From Centropus unirufus (taxonomy: Eukaryota > Chordata > Aves > Cuculiformes > Centropidae): a stretch of 64,000 bases of DNA. The position numbers and the translations under genes were made by a program. The DNA lies in assembly GCA_013397695.1 (NCBI GenBank), contig VYZI01000129.1, forward strand, positions 182,431 to 246,430, read 5' to 3'. Positions 47,600-59,400 of the stretch are shown here, piece by piece; position 1 is the first letter of the stretch; every line of letters begins with the position of its first letter. Below the pieces are notes generated by a model. The model was not told where the DNA came from, did not search any database, and saw only the letters and a list, made by a program, of their open reading frames with translations.

Positions 47600-47803
47600 T
47601 AGAGAAAAATGTTCTTACTGTAGAGTTAGTCAAGAACTGGAACAGGTTACCCAAAGATGTTATACAGACTTCAAACTTGAATATTTTCAAAGCTGAACTG
47701 AATAAATTCCTGAGGAATCAGATCTGATGTCTTGGTTGACCTTTGAGTAGGAAATATCACTATTGACCTCCTGATGTCCCTTCCACCTGAATTATTCTAT
47801 GCA
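47600..47803 (+). repeat. CR1 LINE 3' end, sense (diverged)
   Basis: AAGAACTGGAACAGGTTACCC, GTTATACAGACTTC, CTGAATAAATTCCTGAGG, TTGACCTCCTGATGTCCC and CACCTGAATTATTCTATGC follow the CR1 3' order. Ends at the TTCTATG tail. The 62-codon open frame at 47539 lies largely in it. Confidence 0.75.
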
Positions 47804-48192
47804 CTATAATGTACACTAAATAACTAATAAAGGGACCTACAAATGACAAAACAGAGTGACATATAATCATATCCAGTTTTAATGTTTTCAATGAAATTAT
47901 ACTATTATTAATTATACTCTTATTGTATAATATAATGCACTTTTTAAAAATATTCATGTGATTTCCAAATATATATTTCTTTTTATTGCCTTTGCCAGTG
48001 TGTGTGTTGAGTTCTTCTAGCCTCAATGCTTCAGCCAAAACTTCACTAGATTTTTCTGCCTTAAATCTATGTTAGGAAACAGCAGAGAACATGGGTACTT
48101 AAATGAAAGCTATACAAAACCGAAAATATAGGGTTATACAAAATACAGATTAGTCAGCTATTCCCCGCAATTTCCTCATTCTGGTAAGTAAC

Positions 48193-48360
48193 ATATAGAA
48201 TCACAGAATACTGCAAGAAGGAAAGGATTCATAGGGATCATTGAGTCCAACTCCCTGCTGCTTGCATGGCTACCTTAAACTAAATCAAGGGACTGAAAAC
48301 ATCATCCAGACACTCAAATTCTGACAGGCTTGTTGACTGATCACCTCCTTAGTGAACAAT
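48193..48360 (-). repeat. CR1 LINE 3' end, antisense
   Basis: Begins with the inverted tail (ATATAGAATCACAGAATAC), then GGGATCATTGAGTCCAACTC, CATCCAGACACTCAAATTC and TGACAGGCTTG. Only about 390 bases separate it from the sense CR1 3' end at 47600, so the two 3' ends face each other. Confidence 0.8.
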
Positions 48361-51300
48361 CTATTTGTAATAATAAAACATAGTAATATACATTGAAAAT
48401 GTACTTTTCAGTGTCAACTAGCTCAATGTCATGGTTAAGCCAATAAATATTTGGAAGTTATAGGTTTTTTTCCTATAACTATGCTTTCATTTATTATTAG
48501 AAAATCATTAATGGGCAATATTATATCAGATTCTGATATATCAGTGCTGTATACAATCAAAATATCAGTTATCACAATTATAGACCAGAATTGCCTTGTT
48601 CATCTTAACAGTTCAGCTGAATATACCGAAAGTCATTTGGCAGCTGTGCAAAATTTAAAATAAAGTTTTATCTGGAACTGCTTATGAATTTCCTTTTCCA
48701 GTGTAGAAACTGGTGGGTCAGAATCTCCAAACATCTTTTATTTCATAAAAGGACAACAAAAAGCCTCAACAAACCCACAAAGCCTTTACACAAAGAATTA
48801 TTTTTTTTTCAATGAAGCACTGTATCACATGGAAACAACTATCCTTAAAACAGAAGTAACACATAGTGCGAAAACCACATCTAATGTATCTTTTATGTTG
48901 TTTGCACAAACCAACTAAAAAAAAATGAATATTTTAAAATATGTTTCACATTGAAAAATAAATATATTAATTTTCCAAATAACATTTCCTGATGATTGAA
49001 TGATCTTTACCCAACAGGAACTAAACTGGCATTCCAGAATACCGAGTCATCATATTAAAAATACTTACTGAAAACAAGAAAATTCTACTAAGTCCAGTCT
49101 CATGACTGAGCTGATCTAAAAAACTGGTGGTTTGGGGCTAAAAGTAAAACAGGCTCGAAGAGTCCTGAGAACAACTGATTACATAAAAACAAATGGACTG
49201 AATTTTACTACTGCATTATTTTTCTATTATTAAGACTAGGTGAAATTTCTACTGTAAATAGAACAACAGGTATCTTTCATATCAGCTGAATCATGATAAC
49301 TATTAGCAGAAGAAAAGATAAGCTACTCTCTTCCATTCCCCATATTTTAAGATTTTGTAACTAAATGGTATGTCTAAGACTGCTGCACCTTCACCCATTT
49401 GCACTGTGTATGTAAAAGCTGTTTTCTCAGCCCCACATCCTGCATAAAGAAGTATGAATTTGATAATGTGGAACTGAAAATTTTGTGAATGATTCATCTG
49501 AGTTCTCACATCTCATGAAAAAGTTCAAGGAATGGGCAAGCTAGCTGAGTTTGTATTATTTTTTCATCAAATTAAGTTAAAATCAATCCTGTGCTCAAAT
49601 TTAAAACACTTTTCAGGGATTCAAATATTCCCCAAACCTCTTCTTTTGGGACTTCCCTATTTAATAAGGAGCTGGTCTCTTGAGATAAGGAGGATGGCTG
49701 TAGCAAGATTTCATAAAAGTTCAACCAGCCAACTCAGCACTGTACAATTTTGAAGTACCCAACTTATAATAAAATTATTTAACCTGCTTATTAATGCCAC
49801 TAAGGCCAGACATACTTTCTCTGTGTGCTGTATAAATTTTGTGGTGCCTTCAGAAGATGTTTCCAATACTGCGCAATTCATGCATGCTACAGCTTGTGGC
49901 TGATTATGTTTTCATATTTCAATATCTGCCCTTTCTTCCTCAAATGCTCATCCTGTTTAATGGCAGATATAGGAGTTAGGACAAACTCATTTTCTCTTTT
50001 TATGCCAAAAAGTCATTCCCATGTCCTGATGTATTGTATGCTAATGAATCAATGTTGCAAAAATTTAAATCCTTAGACATATCAGGCATGACAAGATTTA
50101 TTGACAACTATAGCATTATACTCATTTAAATTTTTGTACACAGTTTGAGAGAAAAGGATCATTTCCTTCACTTTCATGAAAAGGCATGTATTCCAATTGG
50201 AAGAAGTATGCAATTAAAAAGATATCCATAAATAAATTCCTCAATTCAGTTCACTAAATAGCAACTTGTTTATATCTATTAACTAAATTCCCTTATGTTC
50301 TTATCTTTTCTTATATTTTTTTTCTTATCTTTTATCTGAAGTTATCTTCTCAGTTTGAGTAACTCCTACAGTTTCATTTAGGCATTTATTTCACATGCAA
50401 AAACCCCTCTTTTTTCTTCCTGATATTAATATAAGGATTTTATTATCTTTGTTTTTTGGTTTTTTTAATTGTAACTGCATATCACACAAAAAAATTCTAG
50501 CAAAACTTCTTTTTTCTCTTTGGAACAAGCAGCATGTGATGAATTCTTTAAATATTTTGTCATAAACTGGTTACTCAAATTCCTAATGCTGAGCATACGT
50601 GTAGGAAACATTGAGTAATTAAACTTCTTTGAAGCTATGTAGAATACACACACTATACTTGTGAAATGAGTGGAGGAAAAAAAACCCACAAAGAAAATAT
50701 GATGACAGGAAAAAACAACACAAGATAATTTGTAAGCCAAAAAAAAATTTGGAAGTATTCATATAGTTTGGTCTTTAAATTTTGGGTTGAGTTGGAATTT
50801 TCTCTATGTATCTTAAAAGTGGCAGAGCATCCTATACACATGAACATCTCCATTTAGTGAGTCATCTTATCAGGCAATCAAAAACTGAGGGAAAGAAAAC
50901 ATTACTATACCACTTTTTGACAAAATGGCCAGTATGTTGTTGGGGTGTTTTCAATTCATCTTAAAAAATGACTTGATGCTGGTGAAAAGCGCTGGCTTAA
51001 ACAGCCATGAGACTTGGCCTTTAATTATCCTCAAAACACTTCAGGTATAATCTGGAAATAGTGATTTGATTCCTGAATGCTCAGTTGTGAGTAAGATGTT
51101 TCACCTTGGGTGTGGAAAAGATACTTTGCTAGATGAAAAGTCAACATAACTTCCAGAATGATCCAGTCTCTGGCACTTTTCTGTATTCTGAGAACAGATT
51201 TTTTTAAGTGAACATGTATCTACCAGGGAGAGGGTTAAACTTAACAGAACTTGTTTGCAGAAGACCTCTCCTGTAGAATGGACTCAATACATTTAGAGAA

Positions 51301-51699
51301 AGAAAATACCAGCTAAACATTTTTCATATTATAAATAGTAAAGTTTAGTGACTGAGTAGATAAAATGTTGAGTCTAGTCAATGAGAATTTCTAAATAAAT
51401 ACTGTCCTTATGAAAACCAATTGTACAGAAGTTATCCTATAAACATTCTCACAGATACAGTGGCAGAAAAAAGGGACGCCAAGGTTAACTTAAGCTCACT
51501 GCTGAACAAGATGAAAGATATTAAATGCCTTTGTTCTGTTTTTTATTTGGCAATATTTACTTTCAGGTTTCCCAAGTCCCTGTACTTAGTGACAAAATTT
51601 GGAGGAAAGAACTATCTCTGATAGAGGTATACCAACATAGGAACTATTTAGGCAAAGGGGCTATATGTATGTTCAAAGGGCCCAACAGAAGGCATCTAA
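48361..51699. other. Large EYS intron, no recognised feature
   Basis: About 3.3 kb of AT-rich intron. Small open frames on both strands lack domain features. Confidence 0.5.
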
Positions 51700-52065
51700 G
51701 GTAGGTGAGGGAGTGGAACGATGAAATGAGACTTTGGTAAAGGCCAATTTCATCTAATAATGGCTTGCATTAATAAAAACATGGTCAGCAGATTAAGTCA
51801 GCACTTGTGAGGCCACACCTGGACCACTGTGTGTAGCAACATTGGGGCTTCCATGTACAAAAAATAAAAGACTGTCAAGCTGGCAGAAATCCAGCAGAGA
51901 TCCATCAACATTGTGAGGGAGTAGTGGCACATGATATATGAGGAAAGGCTGGAGGATATGGGTTTATTTAGCCTTGAAAACAGAATGTTGAATGAGGATA
52001 TAATTATTTTCTTCAGCTCCCTGTTGGGTGACCATAGACGAGACAGAGCTACGCTGTTTTATTCT
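51700..52065 (+). repeat. CR1 LINE fragment, end of RT region and start of 3' part, sense
   Basis: GTGAGGCCACACCTGGACC, ATTGGGGCTTCCATG, CATTGTGAGGGAG, ATGAGGAAAGGCTGGAGG and TTTATTTAGCCTTGAAAAC follow CR1 order. Both ends are missing. Confidence 0.8.
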
Positions 52066-53012
52066 CTTTATAACTGAATTCAAGGCAAGCTAAAATTATA
52101 GTTATTACATCTACATCAGGACGCTAGTAATTTATAAATTTTAATTTTGTATTCCAATAGAATATTTCCAGTGTCGTTTACTTTTTAGTTTATGGTTATA
52201 ACCACTGTCTTCCATTTTTTTTTAATTGTTTGTCTTGGCTCTTGAAGGATACCAAAGTAGAAATACTCTGCCAACGTGTGTCCGACATTGTTTAATATTT
52301 ATTCTGTCATAATAATAGAATACTAATGCTACATGTTTATTCATATATTTCAGTTCCATGTTTTTGTAAATGAAACTCTTTATCCAAAAAGCCATGATTG
52401 TATTTTCATTGTCCCAAAACAAAAGGCATATAATTAGTGAAGGCTGCTGAAGGTATCTCCAGTACTCTTGAAGTTTATTTTTTTAACAGAGCAGCTCTTG
52501 CCTAGTACTAAAAAACTAGGTAGCTTCAAATCTTCTCCTTTCCTTTGAAGATTTTGTTATTGTTTTAATTTTAGATAGGGTCAGAAAACCTACATTGAGT
52601 TTTCTCATTACTATTTTGGCACTGCGTTTGTATTGAAGGCTGTATTAGTATCACTGTTTGGTTTCTCCCACACTTCCAGGCCTTTTTAATCCTTTTTGCA
52701 CACTCAGTTCTGTTACTGCAGGCAGCTCCATCAATAACAGTCACTAATTATCTTTGCCATTTCCTCTTATTCATGTGTCCTCTTTTCCCTTACTTTTTCA
52801 ACAAAGTAAATGAGTTCTGCCTCTCTCAACTGCTTTATCATTTTCAAATACAGGCAAGATGAATAGTCTCAGCTGAATTTAACACTCTGCATTCTACTTA
52901 CTTTTGCTCAGTACTAAAATACAAGACCAAAGAAATTTCTAAAAAAATTCACATTACATTTTAATTTTGTGTTTTCTTGGGTTTTGTTTGTTTGTGTGTT
53001 TGTTATGTCTAG
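52066..53012. other. EYS intron immediately before the fourth exon
   Basis: AT-rich intron ending in a long T- and TG-rich tract (about 52970-53010) that serves as the acceptor's pyrimidine tract. No repeat or gene recognised. Confidence 0.55.
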
Positions 53013-53172
53013 TGCCTCTGTCCACCTGGATGGACAGGAGAATTTTGCCACTTGGCTGAAAATGCATGTTTAATTTACCCAAATATTTGTTCTAATGGAG
53101 CAACTTGCATTGATATGAGCCAACTGAAAGAACAACCTATGTTCCAGTGTTTGTGTCCTCATGATTTCACAG
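53013..53172 (+). CDS. EYS: EYS exon (internal), end of one EGF-like domain and most of the next
   Basis: A 160-base internal exon. The acceptor is a long T/G-rich tract ending atgtctag; the donor is CAG|gtaaga. It enters in phase 0, matching the end of the previous exon 14.8 kb upstream, and leaves in phase 1. It first supplies CLCPPGWTGEFC (cysteines 4-6 of the EGF begun upstream). A further EGF then runs through ENACLIYPNIC, CSNGATC and FQCLC to HDFTG, lacking only its last cysteine, which must lie in an exon beyond this window. The loop between its cysteines 3 and 4 is long (about 14 residues, including MSQLKEQPMF). Entering and leaving in phase 1 across the four-exon set is the usual pattern for EGF gene segments. 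Confidence 0.85.
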
Positions 53173-53282
53173 GTAAGATGTACGCATATCATGTAGAAAT
53201 CTTCAGTTTAATTTTCTCTTAAATATTCAAGTATAAGAGTGCTTAAATTTCAAAGGAAAATAAAAAAGGAATAGAGAAGCGT

Positions 53283-54985
53283 TTGGAATTTTCTTTGCAT
53301 TCTCTTTGATCATAGACTGACCTACACACCTCCAGGCTTCTTGTCCAAGGATGGGGAATACTTATCCCGAAGGGGTGTAAGAATAATATCCAAGAATCTA
53401 GCAGCCCTCACTAATAGAGCTTTAAACTAGATGTGAGGAGGGAGGGGGACAGAACCAGGATTGAGAGAGATGAGCCTGGGAATGGCACTCCAGGCTCTGA
53501 GAGATGGTGTACTGGAGAGGACCTTTGGTACGTCACCTCAGTAGGAGTGCGGGTGAGTACTCCAAGGGACAAAGATGTGAATGACACTGATGGGTCAGAT
53601 AATTTAATGAACAGTCATTTGGGAATTAAGGCTGTTCCCTTCAGGAGTGAAGTGGGGGCCCATCTGAATTGCCCACAGTGTGGCAAACAAACAGGAGGAA
53701 GTACAGACCATTATAAGGCAAGGAGACTATGATTTACTTGCCATCACAGAGACATGGTGAGATGACTCGCATAACTGGAGTGCCACTATGGGTAGATATA
53801 AACTCTTGAGGCAGGATAGGAAAGGTAGAGGAGGTGGTGGGCTAGCTCTCTACGTTAGAGAGTGTTTTTGAATCCTTGAGCTTGAGGGTGATGGCTGAAT
53901 CGAGTGTTTGTGGATAAAACTCAGAGGAGCGGGCAGTAAGGCTGATATTGTGATGGGAGTCTGCTATAGAGCACCTAGCCAGGAAGAGGAGGTTGATGAG
54001 TTATTTTACAAACAACTGAGAGAACTCTTAGATTGCTACCAGACGTCTGCTGGAAGTACAATACAGCAGAGAGGAAACAGTCTAGGAGGTTTCCTGGAGT
54101 ATGTATGTGAAAGACGACTTCCTCACACAACTGGTGAGTGAGTCGACAAGGGAAGGTGCCCAGCTGGACCTGCTGCTTGTGAACCAAGAAGGCCTTGGGG
54201 GAGATGTGATTGCTGGAGGATTTCTGGGACAGGCATTATGAGATAGTAGAATTCTCAGTTCTAGGAGAGGGAAGGAGAGTGGTCAACAGAATGGCCACCT
54301 TGGACTTCTAGAGAGCAGACTTTGTACTGTTCAGAAAGCTGGTTGGTAAAGTTCCATGGGAGACAGTCCTAAAGGTCAAGGGAGCCCAAGAGGGCTGGGT
54401 GTTCTTCAAGAAGGAAATTCTGGCAGTGCAAGAGTGAGCTGTACCTGTGTGCCAGAAAATGAGCTGAAGGGGTAAAAAAACAGCTTGGTTGAGCAGAGAG
54501 ATCTGGGTAGTCATAAAGAAAAAAGAGCAATGTCTATAAATCTTGGAAGAAAGAGCAGGCATCTCGGAAGGATAACAAAGATGAAGTGAGATCATGTAGG
54601 GAGAAAATCAGAAGGGCAAAAGCCCAGTTAGAACTCAGGCTGGCCAATTCTGTAAGAGATAATAAAAAATCTTTCTACAAATATATCAATATTAAAAGGA
54701 GGACCAGGGAGAATCTCCAGTCCTTATTGGATGAAAGAAGAAAAATTGTGACAAGGGATGAAGACAAGGCTGAGATACTTAATGCCTTCTTGGCCTCAGT
54801 CTTTAATAGTAAGGAAACATGTTCCCTGGGTGTTCAGCCTCACAAACCAGAGAACAGGGAGGGAGGGCAGAACAAAGCTCCCACGATCCAAGAGGAGATG
54901 GTTTATGTGTCTGGGAAGGGAGAGAGGGGAGGACAGTACAGTGGCAATTTTGGCATGCTAACTTTACTCTGTTTTAAATAAAGTC
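53283..54985 (+). repeat. CR1 LINE, 5' half (ORF1/ORF2 junction, endonuclease, linker), sense
   Basis: Starts about 110 bases after the fourth EYS exon. The first part (GAGCTTTAAACTAGATGTG) matches the region before ORF2. The endonuclease follows: YDLLAITETW is encoded at 53728-53757, then a stop, and VMGVCYRAPSQEEEVDELFY near 53950. The linker KKSFYKYI is near 54670 and AEILNAFLASVFNS near 54770-54810. The copy ends abruptly before the RT domain. Stops and frameshifts disable it; the 131-codon frame at 54586-54981 is its longest surviving piece. Confidence 0.9.
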
Positions 54986-56175
54986 TGCAACCAGAAAGGC
55001 TATTGTACTGTAACATCTAATTGTCTTTAATTGTGTGTATAAATTATAAACATTACAGCTACAGACTTTGCATTAACATGTAAATCATCCTTGGAGTACT
55101 CTTATCATAGGGAAAACAAAGTATGAAATGCTGTAACATTCTCAACTGTGAAAAATGGAACTTTGATTTAAAAAGTAATAAAAACATTTCGTTTTGGTTT
55201 CATACTCTTTAATGAAATCTTGTAGAAACTTACCATGTATAAAGAAATACAATTTTACACTACATTCTTACTTCTGTTTATATGTAAAATACATTTGGGA
55301 TAATTAACCGAGAAAAATATCCATTTGTTTGGATTAAATGCTCAAAGAAGACATTAAAACATTTTTAAAATATAGTTACTTTTATTGAATAGATGTCATG
55401 ATTTTTGTGCTTTTAATTTATTTTCATAGTTAGTTCCTTATTTTCCTTTTTCTCTTTGCTGAAAATAGATAAAAATATTTGTATCTACAACAGCACATGT
55501 AAGTAATGTGACTTATGACATTGAAATGAAACAACCCATCTCAGCAATTTCTCAGGTTTTGCACAGCAGACCGATTTGCTTTGAAAAAGCTTCCACTGAT
55601 TACTATCTTTTCTTTTATCTAAAGCAATCACATTGGCAGGAATTGTCTGAGCATGATAGACACTTCATTTAGTTGGAAGAAAATTCCTTTAATTAGAATA
55701 ATCTTACTGCTGCTAAAATGAACTGTATCCCAACCAAACTCAATTATCAGAATTTAAAGTACTACGTTAATTACATATTTTTTTCTCATTTTCAAAATTT
55801 CCTTTTAGTAGACTCATTAAGAACACTCAGATTTATCCACAATTTATTTTTTGCTTTCTCTCATAGTTTTATTGAGTTGAGACAGGGCTGCAAATTTCTA
55901 CAGGTATATAGGAAACTAATATAACCAGATTTGGATTAAATTTTGCAATATTGAGCTATATAGGTGATTTAAAAGTCTTCTGTATTATGAATCTTTGCTA
56001 CCATAAAAGCTAATATCCCAAAGAAGATAAGGGATATAAAACTTCCTATATCTTCCATGATCTAGTTAACATAATGCTTATTCAAATAAGCAAAACAATG
56101 GCATGGCCTAATTTAAACTCTTTTATCTGGCCAAAGCCATATTTTTAAATTATTTTGTTTTCCTGAATCCAGTGC
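54986..56175. other. Intronic DNA, no recognised feature
   Basis: AT-rich intron beyond the fourth EYS exon. No EGF-like exon and no repeat recognised. Confidence 0.5.
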
Positions 56176-56405
56176 TGTCATGGTTTAATGCCAGTAGGCA
56201 GCTAAACATCACACGGCCAGTCACTCATTCTCCCATAGTGGAATGAGGGAGAGAATCAGAAGGGTAAATGTAAGAAAAAATTTTTTGTAAGAAAAAGTTG
56301 ATGCAAAGTTTAGTAGGTAAAGCAAAAGCTGCGTACACAGGCAAAGCAAAATAAGCAATTAATTATTTCTTCCTGTTGACAGGCAGGTGTTCAGCTATCT
56401 CTTGA
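56176..56405 (+). mobile_element. Endogenous retrovirus LTR fragment, 5' part
   Basis: Begins TGTCATGGTTTAATGCCAG, then CAGTCACTCATTCTCCC, GGAATGAGGGAGAGAATCAG, GCAAAGCAAAATAAGC and CAGGCAGGTGTTCAGC. This is the order of the same avian LTR family as at 9728. TG at the first position fits a genuine LTR start. No viral gene accompanies it, and the right end is not clear. Confidence 0.75.
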
Positions 56406-59400
56406 ATATTTGAGCAAGATCCTTATTTTATGTTGAAGTACTGTGGAAATCTTATAAATATCAAAGTTTAAAGAGTTAAAAAGAACAATAACTTTTCTTT
56501 CACAACTCCTTTCCCTGTACTAAGAGTGAGCTGGTAAAGGAATTTCTGTAGTGTCGTGGGAGGTGCCTATATCACAAGAGAGTCACTGGAATTACACAGC
56601 AGTATATGTCTCACCACCAATGCTGATATTTTAGGTTTTGTTCATTGCACTTCTTGTATTTTTACCATTGTCACCTTTGAATGAGAAATTGTTAATGCAC
56701 ACAGATTCCAAACATCAATGACCAAGGACTGAAATAATGGAATAAAAGTAGTTACTTGCTAAGAATTACTAGAGGAATTCATTTAGAATGCTTATCTCCA
56801 TTAAATGAAGAAAAAAGGAACAGCTTGCTGCTTTGCAGAGGATTTGATTCTCTTTTAAAGAATTTTCAATAATATCTGATAAAAAGCAAAAGTAACAAAG
56901 TAATTCAATCTCTAATACTGTTGAGCAGGTATCTAGAAATGTTCCTTGGCGTTTCAAATGCCTTTTAGAATAGGGTGTGACTGACTATTAGTTACAGTGA
57001 AAGGAAAATTATTTCATCTAGGGCACAAATCTACAAAAATTTCTCACCTAAGAAGACAACAAGATGAACTGAATTGAACCCACTACGATTCTACTCCATC
57101 TGAAGCATTTCACTATAGGAACTGGGATAAAAAGATAAAGAAGTAAGCAGACCAAAACTGAAAAAACACAGTAAAACATGCTGGCATAATATTTAATGTG
57201 AAGGAGATTAACTCTAGAACACTAAGAAAGGGCTAATGTCTGAAGCTGTGCAGTACTTGTGGGAAATCCAGGCATATTGTGATCTACAGCAGTTTAAATC
57301 AATAGTTTTTCTCAGGTTTTAACTTCCAGAAGAATGTTAAGACTACTGAAATTTCCATGTTGGAAACACCTTTTTGGGGTTTTGGCATGCAGCAATTGCC
57401 TGAAAAATCAAAAGAATGTAAAAGTGTTCTATCTGATATTTCAAAAAGAAATATAATATTGGGACTTAAATTCTGGCTGATTTAAAATGGGAAAAAAATG
57501 TTCCCAATGCACAGAGATAAAAATTATATATTACATGATTGACTTAAATATGTTGTGGTATGTTAAGAAGCATTTATAGTACGACTGATTGAAGTTCTCA
57601 AATGAAAAAGGTGCCTAAAAATGTGCCTTTTAACATAGAAAACACTCCAGTTAGCTAAATCTGCTCATGCATTCCAGCTATTATTTTCATCCCCTGTTAC
57701 TTTTTTTTTCTTTTGAACAAGGTAAAAAAACTTGACCTTTTATTTTCTGTGACCATTAGACCAGCCCTGGAATGACAGCTGTGCTCTACATCACTCACTC
57801 AATATTTTAAAAAGAACAAAGTTTCTGAGACATAGTGGGGGTGTTTCCTAATTACAATGTGTTCCTATGAAATTCTGACCTCAGTCAGGTCCATGCAAAA
57901 CCAACTATTCTACAGCTTTCTTCTTTTGCTTTCCACTCCCTATTAGCCTTTCACGACTTTTATTTAAGCACGCAACTCCCAGATCTACTCTCGTGGTGTT
58001 TCCAGAACTCTGATTTGCTTCAGCTACCTGTCTCTTCTGGCCTTATATTTATCTACGTCTATTCTTTACTCGGTTATTTTTTTCAGAGCAATCTAATTCT
58101 TTTCCACATGGATAGTTTCATAAGTCTCCCATAGAGAAGAGCAGTACATTATTCATTCTCATTACCCAACATATAAATCTGCTATATGTAACAAGGGAAA
58201 TTCAGAATTTGCAGCTTTCTTTAAGTATTCCAAGAGGCAGCTGGAGAGATAGAGTACATTCACAAAGCTGCATTTCACCTTAAAAAATCATCACATCATC
58301 AATAAGAAAGAAGACATAAGAATGTTTTTTTATGTAAATTCAGTCAAAAAGCCATCAAAACAAGTTGTCTGAAGTGGTTTATGAAGTTGATGATCTATAA
58401 TAGCCAGAGATAGTTTTTTCTGCTTCTCAGCTGATCCTGTGTTGATTAGCTCAGTCAAATACAGATTTTCAGCTCTTACCCAGGAACAAAAATTTGCAAC
58501 AGCATTATAAAGTCATCTAAAACACTAATGGGTTTAAAACATGAGCACAGGAATTAAGAGAGGACTGGCAGATAGCAAACAGAAGTAAAAAGGAAAGTAT
58601 AAGAACAACTGACGTACTGTGAAACCAATAGCAAATTCCGTCATCAACCAGTACAGTTAGTACATAGTCTTATAACATTCCTCTGAGTAAAGGAGCACTG
58701 TTGTATTTTTCTAATAAAGGGCAAATTGATCTGCAAAGAGATTAAAATCTTAATTAGCTTTGCTTAATTTTAGGCACCCCTAGCTGCAGATTGAGAATGT
58801 CTAATGAAGCCAGGAACTGCATTTACTTGAACATTTTAAAAAAATAGTATCCATTCGAAAGACTTTTGACAGATAGGCCTATGTTTGATCTGCTTCCATT
58901 AGAAGAAAGCTAGATTCAAGTTCCAGTTTGATGGAGTTTTAAATGGAAAGTATAGAAGATCTCTCTGAGAAAATAGCTAGTTTTCGTTATGGTTTATCCT
59001 GACTTTTTTATGTCAGGATGTGAAGTGCACTGAAATGTGCATAAATGAATGTAAATGATCTATCAATACATTTATGCTACAAATGAAACAAACAAAAAAA
59101 AACAAATCCCCTTCTAACTATTAAAGGCATGAGCCTTTCAGATGCCCAAATGAGAGGGAAAACTCTTAGCTAAAATGAAAGTTATTCCATTTATTTGATG
59201 AGCTTATGTGGGATAACTACACATGTGATCAAGGCAGGAACATGCATTCAATGAAGCATATGCAGTTTTAAATTTGTTCTGAAAGTTTAGATGTTTGAAT
59301 AAAAGGTATTTTCCCTTTTAAACTTTCACCTGAGCTATGATGGATCCCATACCAGTGAGTATCGCAAGTATGTTTAAAGGTATAAAAGTAATTTTTTTAA

